Notes: generated by a model from the sequence alone, not told the origin. Counted from the stretch's first letter, positions 45,690-56,990 are shown. The stretch is 64,000 nucleotides of DNA from Trichopria drosophilae (GCA_030407085.1 CM059587.1:69037001-69101000), one strand, 5' to 3'. Program-made: numbers and translations.

Positions 45690-46753
45690 TGTATTTTCAA
45701 TATAATTAAATAAACAAATGAATACATTGTCGAAATAGCCTATTCCTTACTGATTTCAATGTACTTCTTACACTTTTCGTGGAACATATGGCGTCTTTTA
45801 AATATTAGCGCGCTAACGAAATGTTCGAACTTGTACTCGTATCTTTTATTTGTAATTCTGTGTTTCTGTTTGTATAACTTTTGTACCCGACCTCCTAGTG
45901 ATCCTTGGGACTCCGAGGTCATTATGGGATGATAATAAATAAATAAATCCGATTCACATATGACTGATTTATAATTATATTCAGACATAATTTCAGACAA
46001 TTATTATAATGCATACATTATTATCTTGTCTCTCAATTTCATTTTTGCCATTATCGCATGAATTTATTAGATTTCATGATTAAAGTTTACATAAACTCTT
46101 TGTTTTCAAGATTAGCCTTTAATTTTGTAGATGCTTTTTTAATATTACCTATTTTGTGCGTGACTGATACGGTTAGTGTAGATGGTAATGCACAAAATAC
46201 GTAATATTGAGTATACGCGGTTCATTAGCAGAGAAAAATAATTGATCACAATACTTTTTTTAAATAAAATAAACAATTAATAAAGAATCAAACAAATGCA
46301 TTATTCATTTTTTCTGCATTATTGAATAGCCAACAAATACCCCAATAAAGTTTTCTGACTTGAAAAATCAAGTTTTTTATGATTTTCACGTAGTCGCACC
46401 AAATATAAAAATTCGAAAAAATTTGACAAAATGCACATTATATAGATACTTTTTTTAGAAAAAAACAGCGATGGCAGGTCCACATTTAGCTGGTGAAATT
46501 GAATTTTGAAAATTAAAATTTTTTTTTTTCATTGTGAATACGTTATTAAATAATGAAAAAATTTTTTTTATGTTTGTTTTGGTAAGTACTATTTTTCTAA
46601 TTTTTTGCGAATTTCTAAGTTAAGTAGTTTTCGAGAGAAAAAAAAAACGAAAAACACAATTTTTACCGTTGTGCGACTATTTAAACAAATAGGAGTTTGA
46701 AACTTGCAGGAAAATTCACATTTGTGCTGGGGCAATTTTGACATGCTTAACCG
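45690..46753. repeat. Foldback element, right arm
   Basis: About 1.06 kb, inverse of 36,984-37,731 plus 39,243-39,618. Uninterrupted on this side, it shows what the left arm looked like before the Penelope-like and LINE insertions. A minus frame (45,740-46,000) runs through it but is broken in the left arm and has no known domain. Confidence 0.87.
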
Positions 46754-47099
46754 GCTAGGCCCTTAAAGTAAAATGGCTATTTCCAGATTTCGTGCACTTC
46801 AAGCGAAGCAAAGTTCAAGTGACCTCTACTAAGTCAGAATTTTTTTTCTAGTTCAACAGAAGGCGATTCAAACCGGAAAAGGATGGGGCAAACGATCGTC
46901 CATGGTGTAATATCTTCCGATTTTTTTCTTCTGAATTGTAGTGAATAAACTAGAAATTTATTTCTTTTACCTGATTTTAGTAAAAAAAAATTTCTTCATA
47001 AAAAATGCTATCTTTCGGTTAAAAATTATCATCTTTTACTCAACCGGGGGTCATTTTAAACGGAAAACAGTAAGGAATTCGAAATTCCGAGATACACAA
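46754..47099. other. hAT-like element interior, right side
   Basis: Between the foldback element and the right terminal repeat. AT-rich, no gene recognised. Expected to hold the 5' region of the hAT-like transposase gene before the foldback element split it off. Confidence 0.4.
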
Positions 47100-47498
47100 T
47101 TTTAGAATGCATTCGAACAAAGTTATAGCTATTTAATTGCGATTTTTAGTCTTTTACGATTTTTTTTTCGAAAAATTATCAATATTCAAAACGTAATAAC
47201 TCGACCGAAAATTAATATTTTTTGATCGGATTAGGGATATTGCCTTCGGAAAACATTCACGAAAAGATACCGAAATTTGTAGATGTTCAGAACGACTGCG
47301 GTAAAAATGCTACGTAGAGTACTAAAAAAACCGTTTCTCTCATGGGAAAACAATATTAAAATTGAAAACTCTTGAGCAACCTCTCAATATTAACCGATTG
47401 GGCTACAATTTTCACCAGTCCATTTTTTCGCACAAATGAAGAACTTCCGGGAGGGACCGGTAAGAAATTTGAAACTTCGCAAAACAAGAACCGCCCTA
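47100..47498. repeat. Right long terminal inverted repeat, hAT-like element
   Basis: Inverse of 25,275-25,635, ending CAAAACAAGAACCGCCCTA. The following ATGGACAA (47,499-47,506) is the right TSD. Removing the whole 22.2-kb element rejoins the outer gene in frame. Confidence 0.85.
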
Positions 47499-47506
47499 AT
47501 GGACAA

Positions 47507-48382
47507 TGAAAATATATAGCCACAGTAATCTTAAATAAAATTGTTTAGAGACTGGCAATTTTGGTAAAGGAAGGTTTTGTCCAAAATCGAATTCACATAC
47601 CAAAATATCTCATTAAGTTTCATATAATCTTGAACTTTTTGTATATGCAATTTCATTGGTTCGTCGTTCTCTTTACCCAGCTGCTTATTTTCGAAACAAA
47701 AATCACACACATCGGTTATCGGCGAATCAAATGTAAATTTTACAAAATGATTGAAATACTTGAAATAAGTAGATTCTTGTATAGGCACTTCAACACATCC
47801 AGTTTTCGTTTGATAGTAATCGATAAACTGCAAATAGAGACTCTTCAGTGTCAGGTCCGATGATTTAAAATACTTCAAATCTGATTTTTCTCGCGTGTAA
47901 TGCGATTCTGAATGTGGAAGACTTTCGCAGTGTTCATATATGAGGAATTTAACTGTATCGGGTAATTTTAGAAAATTATTACTATCTCGTTTGCCACGTT
48001 TATCATCCATTCCCTCTCCAGTTTTCATTTTGCGTTGTACTATCGTACATCTTCCATTTTTAATGTTGAGAACTTCCAATAAACACTTCTGACACGTAAT
48101 AGTGTTATCATTACCTCGAAATTGGTAAGGAAACTAGTATTCCCACATCGTTATTTTTTTTCTGTGCTTCCGTTTTCTTCACTTTGAACGGACTTCTCCT
48201 GTAGTAAGCATGTTTTGAATCATTACGCTTTGACATTTATAATCATCAAGCTCCCAGAAAGTTTTATGTTGTTGCTCTTGTTGAGGTACCTCGATTTTTT
48301 CAAAACACTTCTTCGGACAGCAAGAAGTTACGGGCTCAAAAAATTTTGCTGTTACACGGAGAAAAATAGTTGGCTGGCGCAA
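47507..48382 (-). pseudogene. Outer-element transposase-like gene, N-terminal half
   Basis: Minus-strand reading shows Cys-rich N-terminal segments (CCPKKCFEKI, then FWELDDYKCQSVMI; later CQKCLLEVLN), a Lys/Arg stretch, LPHSESHYTREKSDLKYF with the Ser-His-Tyr signature, a helical block, and DVCDFCFENKQLG. Near the insertion the frame changes and continues as KLPVSKQFYLRLLWLYIFIVH, which joins VHVHKTDW at 25,266. A stop at 48,179-48,181 and at least two frame changes inactivate it. I recognise the pattern from repetitive arthropod proteins of unnamed function; zinc binding and a transposase role are inferred. Confidence 0.7.
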
Positions 48383-48389
48383 TCACTAA

Positions 48390-48515
48390 AGTAGTAAAAT
48401 TTACTAATTAGATAGTAAAATTCGACATAGTCATCTCCAGTTGGTAGCATTTACTATCTTTAGATAGTAAGCTTCTGAGATGCAGCGTTTTTACTAACTA
48501 GATAGTACCGCCAGA
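48390..48515. repeat. Three 'TTTACTA..TAGATAGTA' boxes
   Basis: TTTACTAATTAGATAGTAAA, TTTACTATCTTTAGATAGTAA and TTTACTAACTAGATAGTA occur at about 48,398, 48,450 and 48,489. Each is near-palindromic. They lie just upstream of the outer gene's start and could be protein-binding sites of the transposon. Confidence 0.5.
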
Positions 48516-48699
48516 CACTTTTGAAATGTTTACATTCACGTGTTTGACAGTTGGAAATACTATCTGTATGTTTCTTTCTCGTGCACACATGCGCGCTATT
48601 TTCCCCTCTCACTCTCTTTCTCTTGTCCCATTGCGAACAGTTCGTCAGAACAGAACGTCATATCATACAAAAGTTATACCAGCTGATCAGCTCGCATGG

Positions 48700-49285
48700 G
48701 AGGTATTTCAAAGATACAAGAATTTAAATGTAATTCCTTCTTTTGAATTGAGTTATATTAATATAAGACTTCAGGTCTAATTCCTTCTTTCGGTGGGACT
48801 TATTTCAACGATATAAGAATTTAGATCTAATTCCTCTTTTCGATGGGAGTTGTATCATCGATATAAGAATAAATACCTAATACCTTCTTTCGATGGGAGT
48901 TATATACTGACCTAAATTCTTATATCTTTGATGTAACTCCCATCGAAAGAAGGAATTAGATTTAAATTCTTACGTAGTTGATATGACTCCCATTGAAAGA
49001 AGGGTTTAGATTTAAATTGATATACTGTTGAAATAACTCCATTCGAAAGAAGGAATTAGGTTTGAATTCTTATATCGATGAAATAACTCCCGTCAAAAGA
49101 AGGAACAAGACCTAAATTTTTATATCGTTGATATAAATCCCAAAGAAAGATGGAATTAGACCTAAATTCTTATATCGTTGATATAACTCCATCGAACGAA
49201 GGAATTACACCTAAATTCTCATTTCGTTGATATGTAACTCCCATCCAAAGAAGGGTTTAGATTTAAATTCTTACATCGTTTATTA
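48700..49285. repeat. 50-bp tandem array that reverses direction
   Basis: The unit is about 50 bp (consensus parts CTTATATCGTTGATATAACT and CCCATCGAAAGAAGGAATTA). About four units run in one sense (48,700-48,905), then about seven in the other (48,908-49,285), with start points 48-51 bases apart. Each unit contains the small inverted pair TTATATC/GATATAA. It lies between the outer gene and its right arm. Confidence 0.85.
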
Positions 49286-49726
49286 TTATAATGGGATAAA
49301 GTCAAATGTAGTTTTTTAATCATTTATTGGTCATTTCTGTAGATCTAAATGTCTCGAAAGCATAGAATTAGAAAATTAGTAGTATATTGTTGAAAAATTG
49401 ATTGTTCATTATCAATTGTCATATTTGATTGGAAAGAACTTTTCAAAATCACTGAACAGTCAACATTTGGCATTATAATTACTTATATTATAATGTCGTC
49501 TTCAAAAATATTATTATTTAATAAAGTTTGAAGAATTCTCAATGTAGTATTCTATATTATCATGTGTATATGCTTAACATATATCTACCCAAAATTTCCT
49601 GTCTTCATTTTTGAACGATATATAATTAATTTTCTACGTCTATGCCTTCAAAACTTTTAGATGTACAAAAGTAACAAATAAATAATTTAAAAACTATATC
49701 TTGACTTTATTCCATTACAATAATCA

Positions 49727-49850
49727 ACGATATAAGAATTTAGATCCAATTCCTTTTTTCGATGGAAGTTATATCAACGATATAAGAATTTAAGTCAGCT
49801 AATTGCTCTTTTCGATGGGAGTTTTATCATTGATATAAGAAAATAGAATT
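49727..49850. repeat. Two further 50-bp units
   Basis: Two to three units in the same sense as 48,700-48,905, separated from the main array by ~440 bp of AT-rich sequence. Confidence 0.75.
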
Positions 49851-50099
49851 TAGGCTGCAAATTGTGATAAAGATAAGTTATTAATTACATTTTGCACTCT
49901 TTACAAGTAATATTATTAGTTTGGTAATCATTGGATGCTTCTTTTCAAGAAAAAATGCATTTTTTGTTTCTTCGTCGAAAGTCCACTCGGATCCCAATTT
50001 CACCAGTGTTTTGTATTAACTATTTCACTGCCTTAAAAGTAACTAATTGATATCAAACTACTTGGAATAGTTTCAGAAGAGTAAAATCTACCAATAAAT
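49851..50099. other. Spacer, no gene recognised
   Basis: AT-rich sequence up to the 5' end of the RLE-type LINE. Confidence 0.4.
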
Positions 50100-50601
50100 C
50101 CGTCTGGGAGCGGATCAAGAATACATCCAGGGCATACCTGCCTGTCGTAAAAGGCGACTAAACGGCCCCCTGCCGGGGTTACATGCCTAGGGCGAAGGGC
50201 TAACTACCCAGCCCTAGTATAACGGGGAGTAGGGCTAACCACCCTACTTCTTGTTTTAAATGCGGTTTCTCATAGAATAACGCGCAGGGCTCCTGACCAT
50301 CGGGCTGCTTCGGATGCAGCTCAGTCCCGAGGTGGAGGGGCCGAAACCGGTGTCCCGGGACAACGACCTTTACATTCCCACGGACGATTTCAGTGGACGG
50401 CGGATCTCAGGCAAGATCTAATGCGCTGCTACGAGGAGAGCTGTCCGCAACAGAGAGGCTACATGGCGCGAATACATAGTCGGTTTGCAGTAATGCATCC
50501 CGAACTGGCAGATCGCTTTTCTCAACAACTGAGAGATTATGTGGCCTATCTGAGGCGGATAGGTTTCGTTGTTCCCAGCTGCCAACCGGTACCGGATGTG
50601 A

Positions 50602-52911
50602 GTGCGATGCTCCACTTATGAACGCACGACACTCGTGTTTAGGCAAAATTTGACAACAAAAATTTTGCCTAAACAACGAGAAATAGACAGAGCAAATAGC
50701 CTACTTCTGGATGCTCTTCCAGATGACTGCGACCTATGGCAAGTCAATTGTGCCGTTTACGAGGCTGCAAATGATCTGGTGACTCCCCGAAATCTGACAC
50801 AGATATCGGGGAGTCGGCAGATTACAAAACGCATGTCTCAATTGAACGGTAAGGTTCGACTGACACGGAAACTCGCTTCCCGAATTCAGTGTGTGATCGA
50901 CTATTTAACATCTGGCCGTTCATTTACGGCTAAAGTCAAGAAGTTCGCACAACAACTGCGGACGTACTATCATATACTGAACAAGCTGAAGTTGATCAAC
51001 ATCAAGCAACGTTTGGCGGATAAAATTCGGGTTTTGGCGGATGCCAAAAAGAGGCTGCAAAAACGGGAGGATGGAATTCGACAAAATGCAATATTTTGGA
51101 CGAATCCTTCCAACCTCTTCAAACATCGTATCGCAGCCTCAAGCGAGTTTCCGTCGATGGCCGCAATTGAGGAATTCTGGGGGAGCATCTACGAGAAAAC
51201 ATCTAGGCTTAATGCAGACACTCCAGGTATTGAAATCTTCACCGAGTTGTGCGACGAAGTCACACAACAAAGTGAAGATTGCCCACCCGTCAGTGCATTA
51301 GAGGTGAAAAGTGTCATCACAGAAGCGAGGAATTTCTCCTCGCCGGGCTGGGATGGAATTAACAACTATTGGTGGAAGAAGTTCACTTCTGTCCATCAAC
51401 ACCTAGCCCGAATATTCACCTCTTATATAAATGGAGACCAACCCATTCGGCACTGGCTGGTGCAGGGCCGAACGACACTGATCCCAAAATCTGGAGACTT
51501 GTCCGATCCGAAAAACCATAGACCGATCACGTGTCTCAATACGTTATACAAATTGTTCACTAACATCTTGAACGAACGTATTGAGAAACCCGTGAAACTG
51601 GTGTGGCAACGGATAGTAGAACAACGAGGCTGCAAAATGGGTGTATCCGGCTGCAAGGACAACTTGCTTATCGACAGGTGTGTTTGTCAGGACGCAGTCC
51701 AGTACTAGCGTAACCTGTCGATAGCCTGGCTGGATTACATGAAGGCGTATGACTCAACATCGCACGAGCTTTTAAGCTTGTTGCTCAAACGCCTACATGT
51801 CCACCCAAACATAGTGAGAATTGTAGAAGACCTGATGCCTCTTTGGAAAACACGCTTTGTCATGACATTGGACAAGCGTCGAACCATGTCTAGACTGGTT
51901 CAATTCCAAAGAGGTGTTGATCAGGGAGATTCTCTGAGTCCTCTGCTCTTCTGCATCTCACTATTGCCTCTATCCGTTGCTCTCCGGAAATCTCAAGGGT
52001 ACATGTGTGGACCGCCTGGTGAACGTGTACATAAGATCACCCATCTTTTCTATATGGACGATCTTAAATTATACGCATCAGGCGAGGATCAATTACATCG
52101 ATCTCTGAACATTGCCCTCATATACTCGAGAGATATCGGCATGGAATTCGGATTGGAGAAGTGTGCAGTCGTTCATTTGCACAGAGGAAGGTCAGGCTTT
52201 CATAACAACGATATGAAGCTCGTCAACGGAAATGTCATCCGCCACCTTAGCGCCGAAGAAGCCTACACATACCTGGGCGTACCTCAAAGGCATGTCCAGG
52301 ATGTGCAGGCTGCTAAAACCACCATCATTAAGAAATACCGGCGCATTCTCCGTCAGATCTGGTCATCAGAATTGACCGGGAGAAATAAGGTGGCGGCCAT
52401 GAATATGTTGGCCGTATCACCAGTACTCTATTCATTTGGAGCACTGAAGTGGAACGTTGACGATCTAAGGGATCTTGACCGAAGCACACGGAAGATGATT
52501 TGTATGCAACACAGTTTGCATCCAAGATCTTCCGTGGAACGACTGTATTTGCCCCGAAATATGGGAGGTCGGGGCCTTTTAAGCCTGGAGTGTATGTATT
52601 ACCGATTGGTCCTCGAGACAGCTTGCGACGTGATTAATCGAACGGAGGATCCCCTGATGATGCTAGTTCATCAGCATGAAATTCTGGGGAAGGGGGCGTT
52701 TTTATACAACGCGGCGGAACGAGCGGCGCGAAACCTCGGTCTGGTTCACAACGTGGGACGTAGTGGTGCACAGGAAGCTGAATCAGACATCAATCTGTGC
52801 CCAGTGCGTCTCAGGGCTAACATACGGAAGGAACAACTCCGTATGTTGGAGGGAAGGCATATTCATATACTCATTTCCGACGAGCAGGCAAATATCAGCC
52901 AATCAGCCTGA
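50602..52911 (+). pseudogene. RLE-type LINE reverse transcriptase frame
   Basis: Open from 50,602 to 51,708, then one in-frame TAG (51,706-51,708), then the same frame from 51,739 to 52,911. N-terminal part: basic and helical (residues ~20-180). RT: ARNFSSPGWDGINNYWWKKF and LIPKSGDLSDPKNHRPITC, then motif A WLDYMKAYDS right after the TAG, FQRGVDQGDSLSPLLF, and the active-site FYMDDLKLYA. Thumb: YLGVPQ and following. A likely RNA-binding hairpin AGGCAAAATTT...AAATTTTGCCT lies at 50,640-50,669. A single nonsense codon and a later frame change are the only coding faults seen. N-terminal zinc fingers are not visible. Confidence 0.88.
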
Positions 52912-53215
52912 CATCGTTCTTGTTGACTTCGATCACAAATCCATCTTCGTGGTCGAGTTCTCTGCACCAGCAGAGACAAATATAGTCAGCAAAGAGGATG
53001 TAAAACGGATAAAATATCAGGAACTCCTATTCGAGATTCGCAAGCTGTATCGAGGATTCAAAATCAAGCTCGCCGTGCTGATAATTGGAGTGCTGGGAGG
53101 AATGAGACCAACTTTCCTCGAAAACATCAAACTCATTCCGCCTGCCAAGAACATGCAAATTCCATCGCAGGCCGAATGCAGAAAGCAGTGCTGCTGGGAT
53201 CTCTGCGTCTACTGA
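52885..53215 (+). pseudogene. RLE-type LINE restriction-like endonuclease domain
   Basis: In the frame shifted by one from the RT frame, QPDIVLVDFDHKSIFVVEFS gives the PD...(D/E)xK-type catalytic core, followed by the KxxKYQEL-like segment and a natural stop. The domain nicks the target strand. Between the RT thumb (ends ~52,790) and this core the usual Cys-Cys-His-Cys knuckle is missing and the frame changes, so a deletion has removed it. Near the breakpoint is the short inverted repeat CATACGGA...TCCGTATG (about 52,819-52,844), which may have promoted it. Confidence 0.82.
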
Positions 53216-53609
53216 GGTCACATGATATCCTGAAACCACTAACCCAATAGTAGAGGGAGTGGTTACAGTTGGAAATGAAACGAAATGGCCCGGTGCAGTC
53301 TGCAGCCGAGGAGATGGATATCGGAGCCACTTTTCTGCTGCAGACTGCAATGTGGATTCTGGAGGGCCAAGGGAGGTTAGGGTTTTAGTCGGTAAACCTT
53401 GCCGTTAAAATCAAAGGTGAGGGAGTCCAACACACGGGGGGGTTACACAACATCTTCAACCCCCCATGGTGCCTAATGCATTTCCCCCCTCCGTCAAAAA
53501 AAAAAAAAAAATTGTATAATAATATTTCAATAATATAAAAATTTATAATAACATTTATTAGTTAACCTCTGATTAAAAAATAAGGATAACTGAGTAACAA
53601 TTAAAAAAA

Positions 53610-56025
53610 GCATTATTATTAAACCGTATATCCAAAATAAAATGATAACAATAATAGTGTAATTGAATGTGCTGGTTATTTAATCATTTTAGTACGATCT
53701 TTCGTGGTAGAATTTTGGTATAGTTTTTAATTTTTCAGAATAGTTAATTTATTTTATTTCATTTATTTACTAACAACATTTTTTTGCCAGGCGGTGTTTT
53801 TTGAATTCATGAAATTAAGTAAATAATATTGTACAGGGTAAGTAAATGTATGTATGTATGTATGTATTTATTTATTCCTTTGTAACAGGTTACATCTTGC
53901 AAGGAGTTACAATTGGAGAGCGACTAAAAATTAACCGTGTTACAAAAATAAAATAAACATTCAAACAAAACAGAGTTATAAAATTCATACACTAATCCTA
54001 ATAGTACAAAGTAACGTTCTCAGCGGTCGGATACAAAAGCGAGCTCGCTGATCTTGTGTGCTTTACTCATAAATATATAAATCGATCTTATGACTTGTGG
54101 TTTAGGATCAGAAAGGAGCTCTAAAAATTCCTGATACCTTCCCGAGTAGTCCGCGCTATCAGTACTGAATCCCCAGTGACATCATCGCATGTGTTCGTAC
54201 GCCTCACAAAACAGGAAAAAGTGTTCGACAGATTCCAATGTCTCACGTCCGCAAGCAGGACACATTCGTTTGGGCTCCAAGCGTAGCGTAACTTTGGGTA
54301 AGCAAAAACGACTAGAATATATGCTTGCCAGTCTCACCTGTAACCAAGCACGCATGAAGGGCAGTGGACTGCGGTCAGAGAAGCATTCCCCAATACCATC
54401 AGACACAAAGCTGCTACGATTGAAAAGCAATGTAGAGGAATGCCTCATCCTCTGTCTACAGTGTATGTAAATAAGCAAAACTATGTACTACAGGGTAAGT
54501 AAATAAGCAAAACTATATAAACATTAAATAGGTTAAAAACATACAAAACATGACATTTTCGTGTATACATAATACAATAATTATTAAAACATATTATTTC
54601 AATATATACAAGTTTAAAAAACAAGGATGACTAGATTTATCCAAAAACATGTATTTTTATAAATATGCAAACGTACGATATTCATATTATTTAAAGAATA
54701 TTTATTTGATCATTAATGTAGTATTTCGGATACGTGTATACGTATTTTAATATGTCACAAGAATATATTAATCTGTACATATTTGATATCATGTAACAAT
54801 ACCATAAAAGCATTTTATGGGTTCTTTTTTAATTTCGCGCCTAATATGTTCAGTGGAAAGAGCTTTGAGGTTGGCAGTACTGTCCACCGGGGGAACGTAT
54901 GTACCGTATGGTTGTGTGTGTGTACATTTGAGTTTCGCGCTGTGTGCTAGAGAATTTTTAAATTTATGTTTAATTGAGCAATCGTCAGTACTTATTATGA
55001 TTTTTTTATTTCTTTGGAAGTGCGGTCTCCAATTAAATTAAATTATAAACTTCTAAATGGCGATCAAAGGAATTTATTTAATGTATGTATGGGTTATGAT
55101 CGAGAGAACGAATGAGTGTGTCGGCTATATCATGTGTAATGAATAAGATGTCTGAAATTGATTCGAGTTCTGTTTCTTTCTCTGACTCGAAAATAAATAA
55201 GAAAAAATTACGAGCGGGTTAAGTTATATTGTAAGCACGAATCGCACATATAAGCATTCATCAAACCATAAGGAATAAGGATACAATAGTTTATTTAATA
55301 AAAACTTAAATTTTGCAACACACTTTTATCGTTTAAATTTATGAATTCGCAAATTACTATTTTAGATAATTATTATTAGAATATTATTAACATTGTTTAC
55401 ATTTTGAAAACTTTTATTACAGTTTCTGCATCGCAAAGGCTTAAGGAATATATTTCAGTTTGAAAAAAATTAATTTATCATTTAATAACAGAGTAATCGC
55501 GAGTTGAGTCGAATTCCATTTTCGCCGATTTCGGGCATCGGTGTCTGACTGGTGCGGTCTTCCTCACTGCGAATAATGGTCATGCGTCCGTCGAGTTCTG
55601 CAATCCAGAGCCTCAATTAACCGAAGTGATGGGATGGACACGAGCTCGACAGCGCGGGCATTTCAAAATATTACAATATGTAAATATGGAAGAAGTGTTG
55701 CTTGTAGTTACGAAAAGTACATTAAACGCATTGTCGGCATTTTTCTTGTTTAATTATTTTAGTCGTCGTCGTCATGAATTGTCGTTATCACAAAATCTCA
55801 CTATTGCGCATAAGAAGAAAAATACACGTCTGAATATTTAGTGCGAACTGCGAATTCGAATCAAAACATCCATTTTTCGAGCCACCGAACCCGAATTAAC
55901 CCCAGTCATCCATCGTGACGTCAGTATCTATATATAGTTATACATACTCCGACAGTAATCGCGAATGAGATTGTAGGGAATGAACCTCCAAGTGCGGTCT
56001 CCTTATGTCTATACTCCATGATATT
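53610..56025. repeat. Right inverted arm of the outermost element
   Basis: Inverse partner of 22,873-24,020. It is longer because of a 642-bp LINE fragment (53,848-54,489) and an unshared block (about 54,795-55,244). The word AGTGCGGTCTCC occurs at about 55,019 and 55,990, so the unshared block may itself end in a copy of the arm's outer terminus. Confidence 0.7.
53848..54489 (-). mobile_element. 5'-truncated LINE 3' end with 16-bp TSD
   Basis: Flanked by TACAGGGTAAGTAAAT at 53,832-53,847 and 54,489-54,504. The minus frame (54,478-54,182) encodes a LINE C-terminus with the Cys-Cys-His-Cys knuckle CPACGRETLESVEHFFLFC. A 3' UTR follows, ending in AATAAATAAATAC and a (ATAC)n tail at the left end. 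At the 5' junction ~17 bp of the flank (TAAATAAGCAAAACTAT) are repeated, a filler-type junction. It is inserted in the right arm of the outer element, and the left arm shows the empty site. Confidence 0.9.
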
Positions 56026-56499
56026 TTGAATGGAAAAAATTTTGCTGATCTATGATAATTGAAGTGCAGTGTTATCAACGAAAATGTAAAAAACGGGAAT
56101 TTCCATACATGGTCCGGTATAACAATTTGCTCTCAGAGTTGTATCGAACGAGTGTTTCGGATAAAGTCCTACGGATATATAAGGATACGTGAACGACCCA
56201 TGCCAAACAAGGGAGAATTCTTGGCTGAAGAATAGCATAAATTTGAAAACTTTGACCCCTTCCTTAGAATTACCCATGCCAGTTTAGCAGAGTCTCTTCG
56301 GATGGTAGTGGGAGATTTTATTATATTATAAAACAAGTTTAATTTCGTATATTATCGTAGTCAGGTTAAAATGTAAATTTTTAGAAAAACAATAATATAA
56401 TAATATAATAAAATATACTTAAAAATATATATAAAAAATGTAACCTAACAATTATCAACAAACGGTTAAAAACTTTAGAAACATTGTTTCAATAAAAAA
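56026..56499. other. No gene recognised
   Basis: AT-rich sequence just outside the outer element's right arm. Confidence 0.4.
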
Positions 56500-56990
56500 T
56501 AGATCAAAATGATACTGAATGTGATCTATGGTATGAACTGTAGCGAATGTCAAGCAGTATAACTGGGACAAACAAAAAGATACTTAAAAACTCGTTTCTA
56601 TAAACATAAAAATAACTAGGAAAAGAATATAGGACACACATCCCTGCCCTCGCATATAATTTATTAATAAATTATCAACATTAATAGCTTTTACTCATAC
56701 ATTGAATTGTATTTTCTCCACACTTACACATATAGATGCATACTTTAGTATAGGTAATATTGTTATGTTGACAGACCTGTCTAATTCAGTCTGTGTCTAT
56801 AAAGCGCTCAACACTGTACGTTTATTTTGCCTTGTTTAAATTAATGATGTATATTTTATAATATTTTTGTTTTTTAAATTTATAAATAGATACTCCTGAT
56901 AAGGACTTAATAAAAAGTCGAAACGTTGGGCTTGTAACTTGGGGTTGTAACTTGTAATTTGGAAATAAACACTGTTTATTAATTATTTCA
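56500..56990 (+). pseudogene. Penelope-like element 3' remnant
   Basis: A degenerate GIY-YIG segment reads VIYGMNCSECQAV, a stop, then LGQTKRYLKTRFYKHK (about 56,519-56,612), the Penelope-like version with Cys-x2-Cys. The 3' part at 56,893-56,928 has CTGATAAG, a GACTT/AAGTC stem and GAAAC, close to a hammerhead core but with one deviation in the CUGANGA box. It ends in AT-rich sequence near 56,990. A different subfamily from 37.7-39.2 kb. Confidence 0.7.

Larger units (their letters stand above)
50100..53505 (+). mobile_element. RLE-type (R2/NeSL-like) LINE
   Basis: From a GC-rich 5' leader (GCCTGTCGTAAAAGGCGACT at ~50,140) to a poly(A) at 53,490-53,505. One open frame encodes RT and a restriction-like endonuclease, the architecture of the R2 superfamily, whose members often choose specific targets. 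No target duplication and no known rDNA or snRNA target were seen. It sits at the inner border of the outer element's right arm. Confidence 0.85.

Noticed and set aside
25275..47498. A single large cargo-carrying transposon (Starship- or Polinton-like)
   Set aside because: Its size comes from nested BEL, foldback, Penelope-like and LINE insertions with their own duplications. No DNA polymerase, capsid or recombinase genes are present.
48700..49285. CRISPR-like array
   Set aside because: The unit is a continuous 50-bp repeat without unique spacers, it changes strand, and the genome is eukaryotic.
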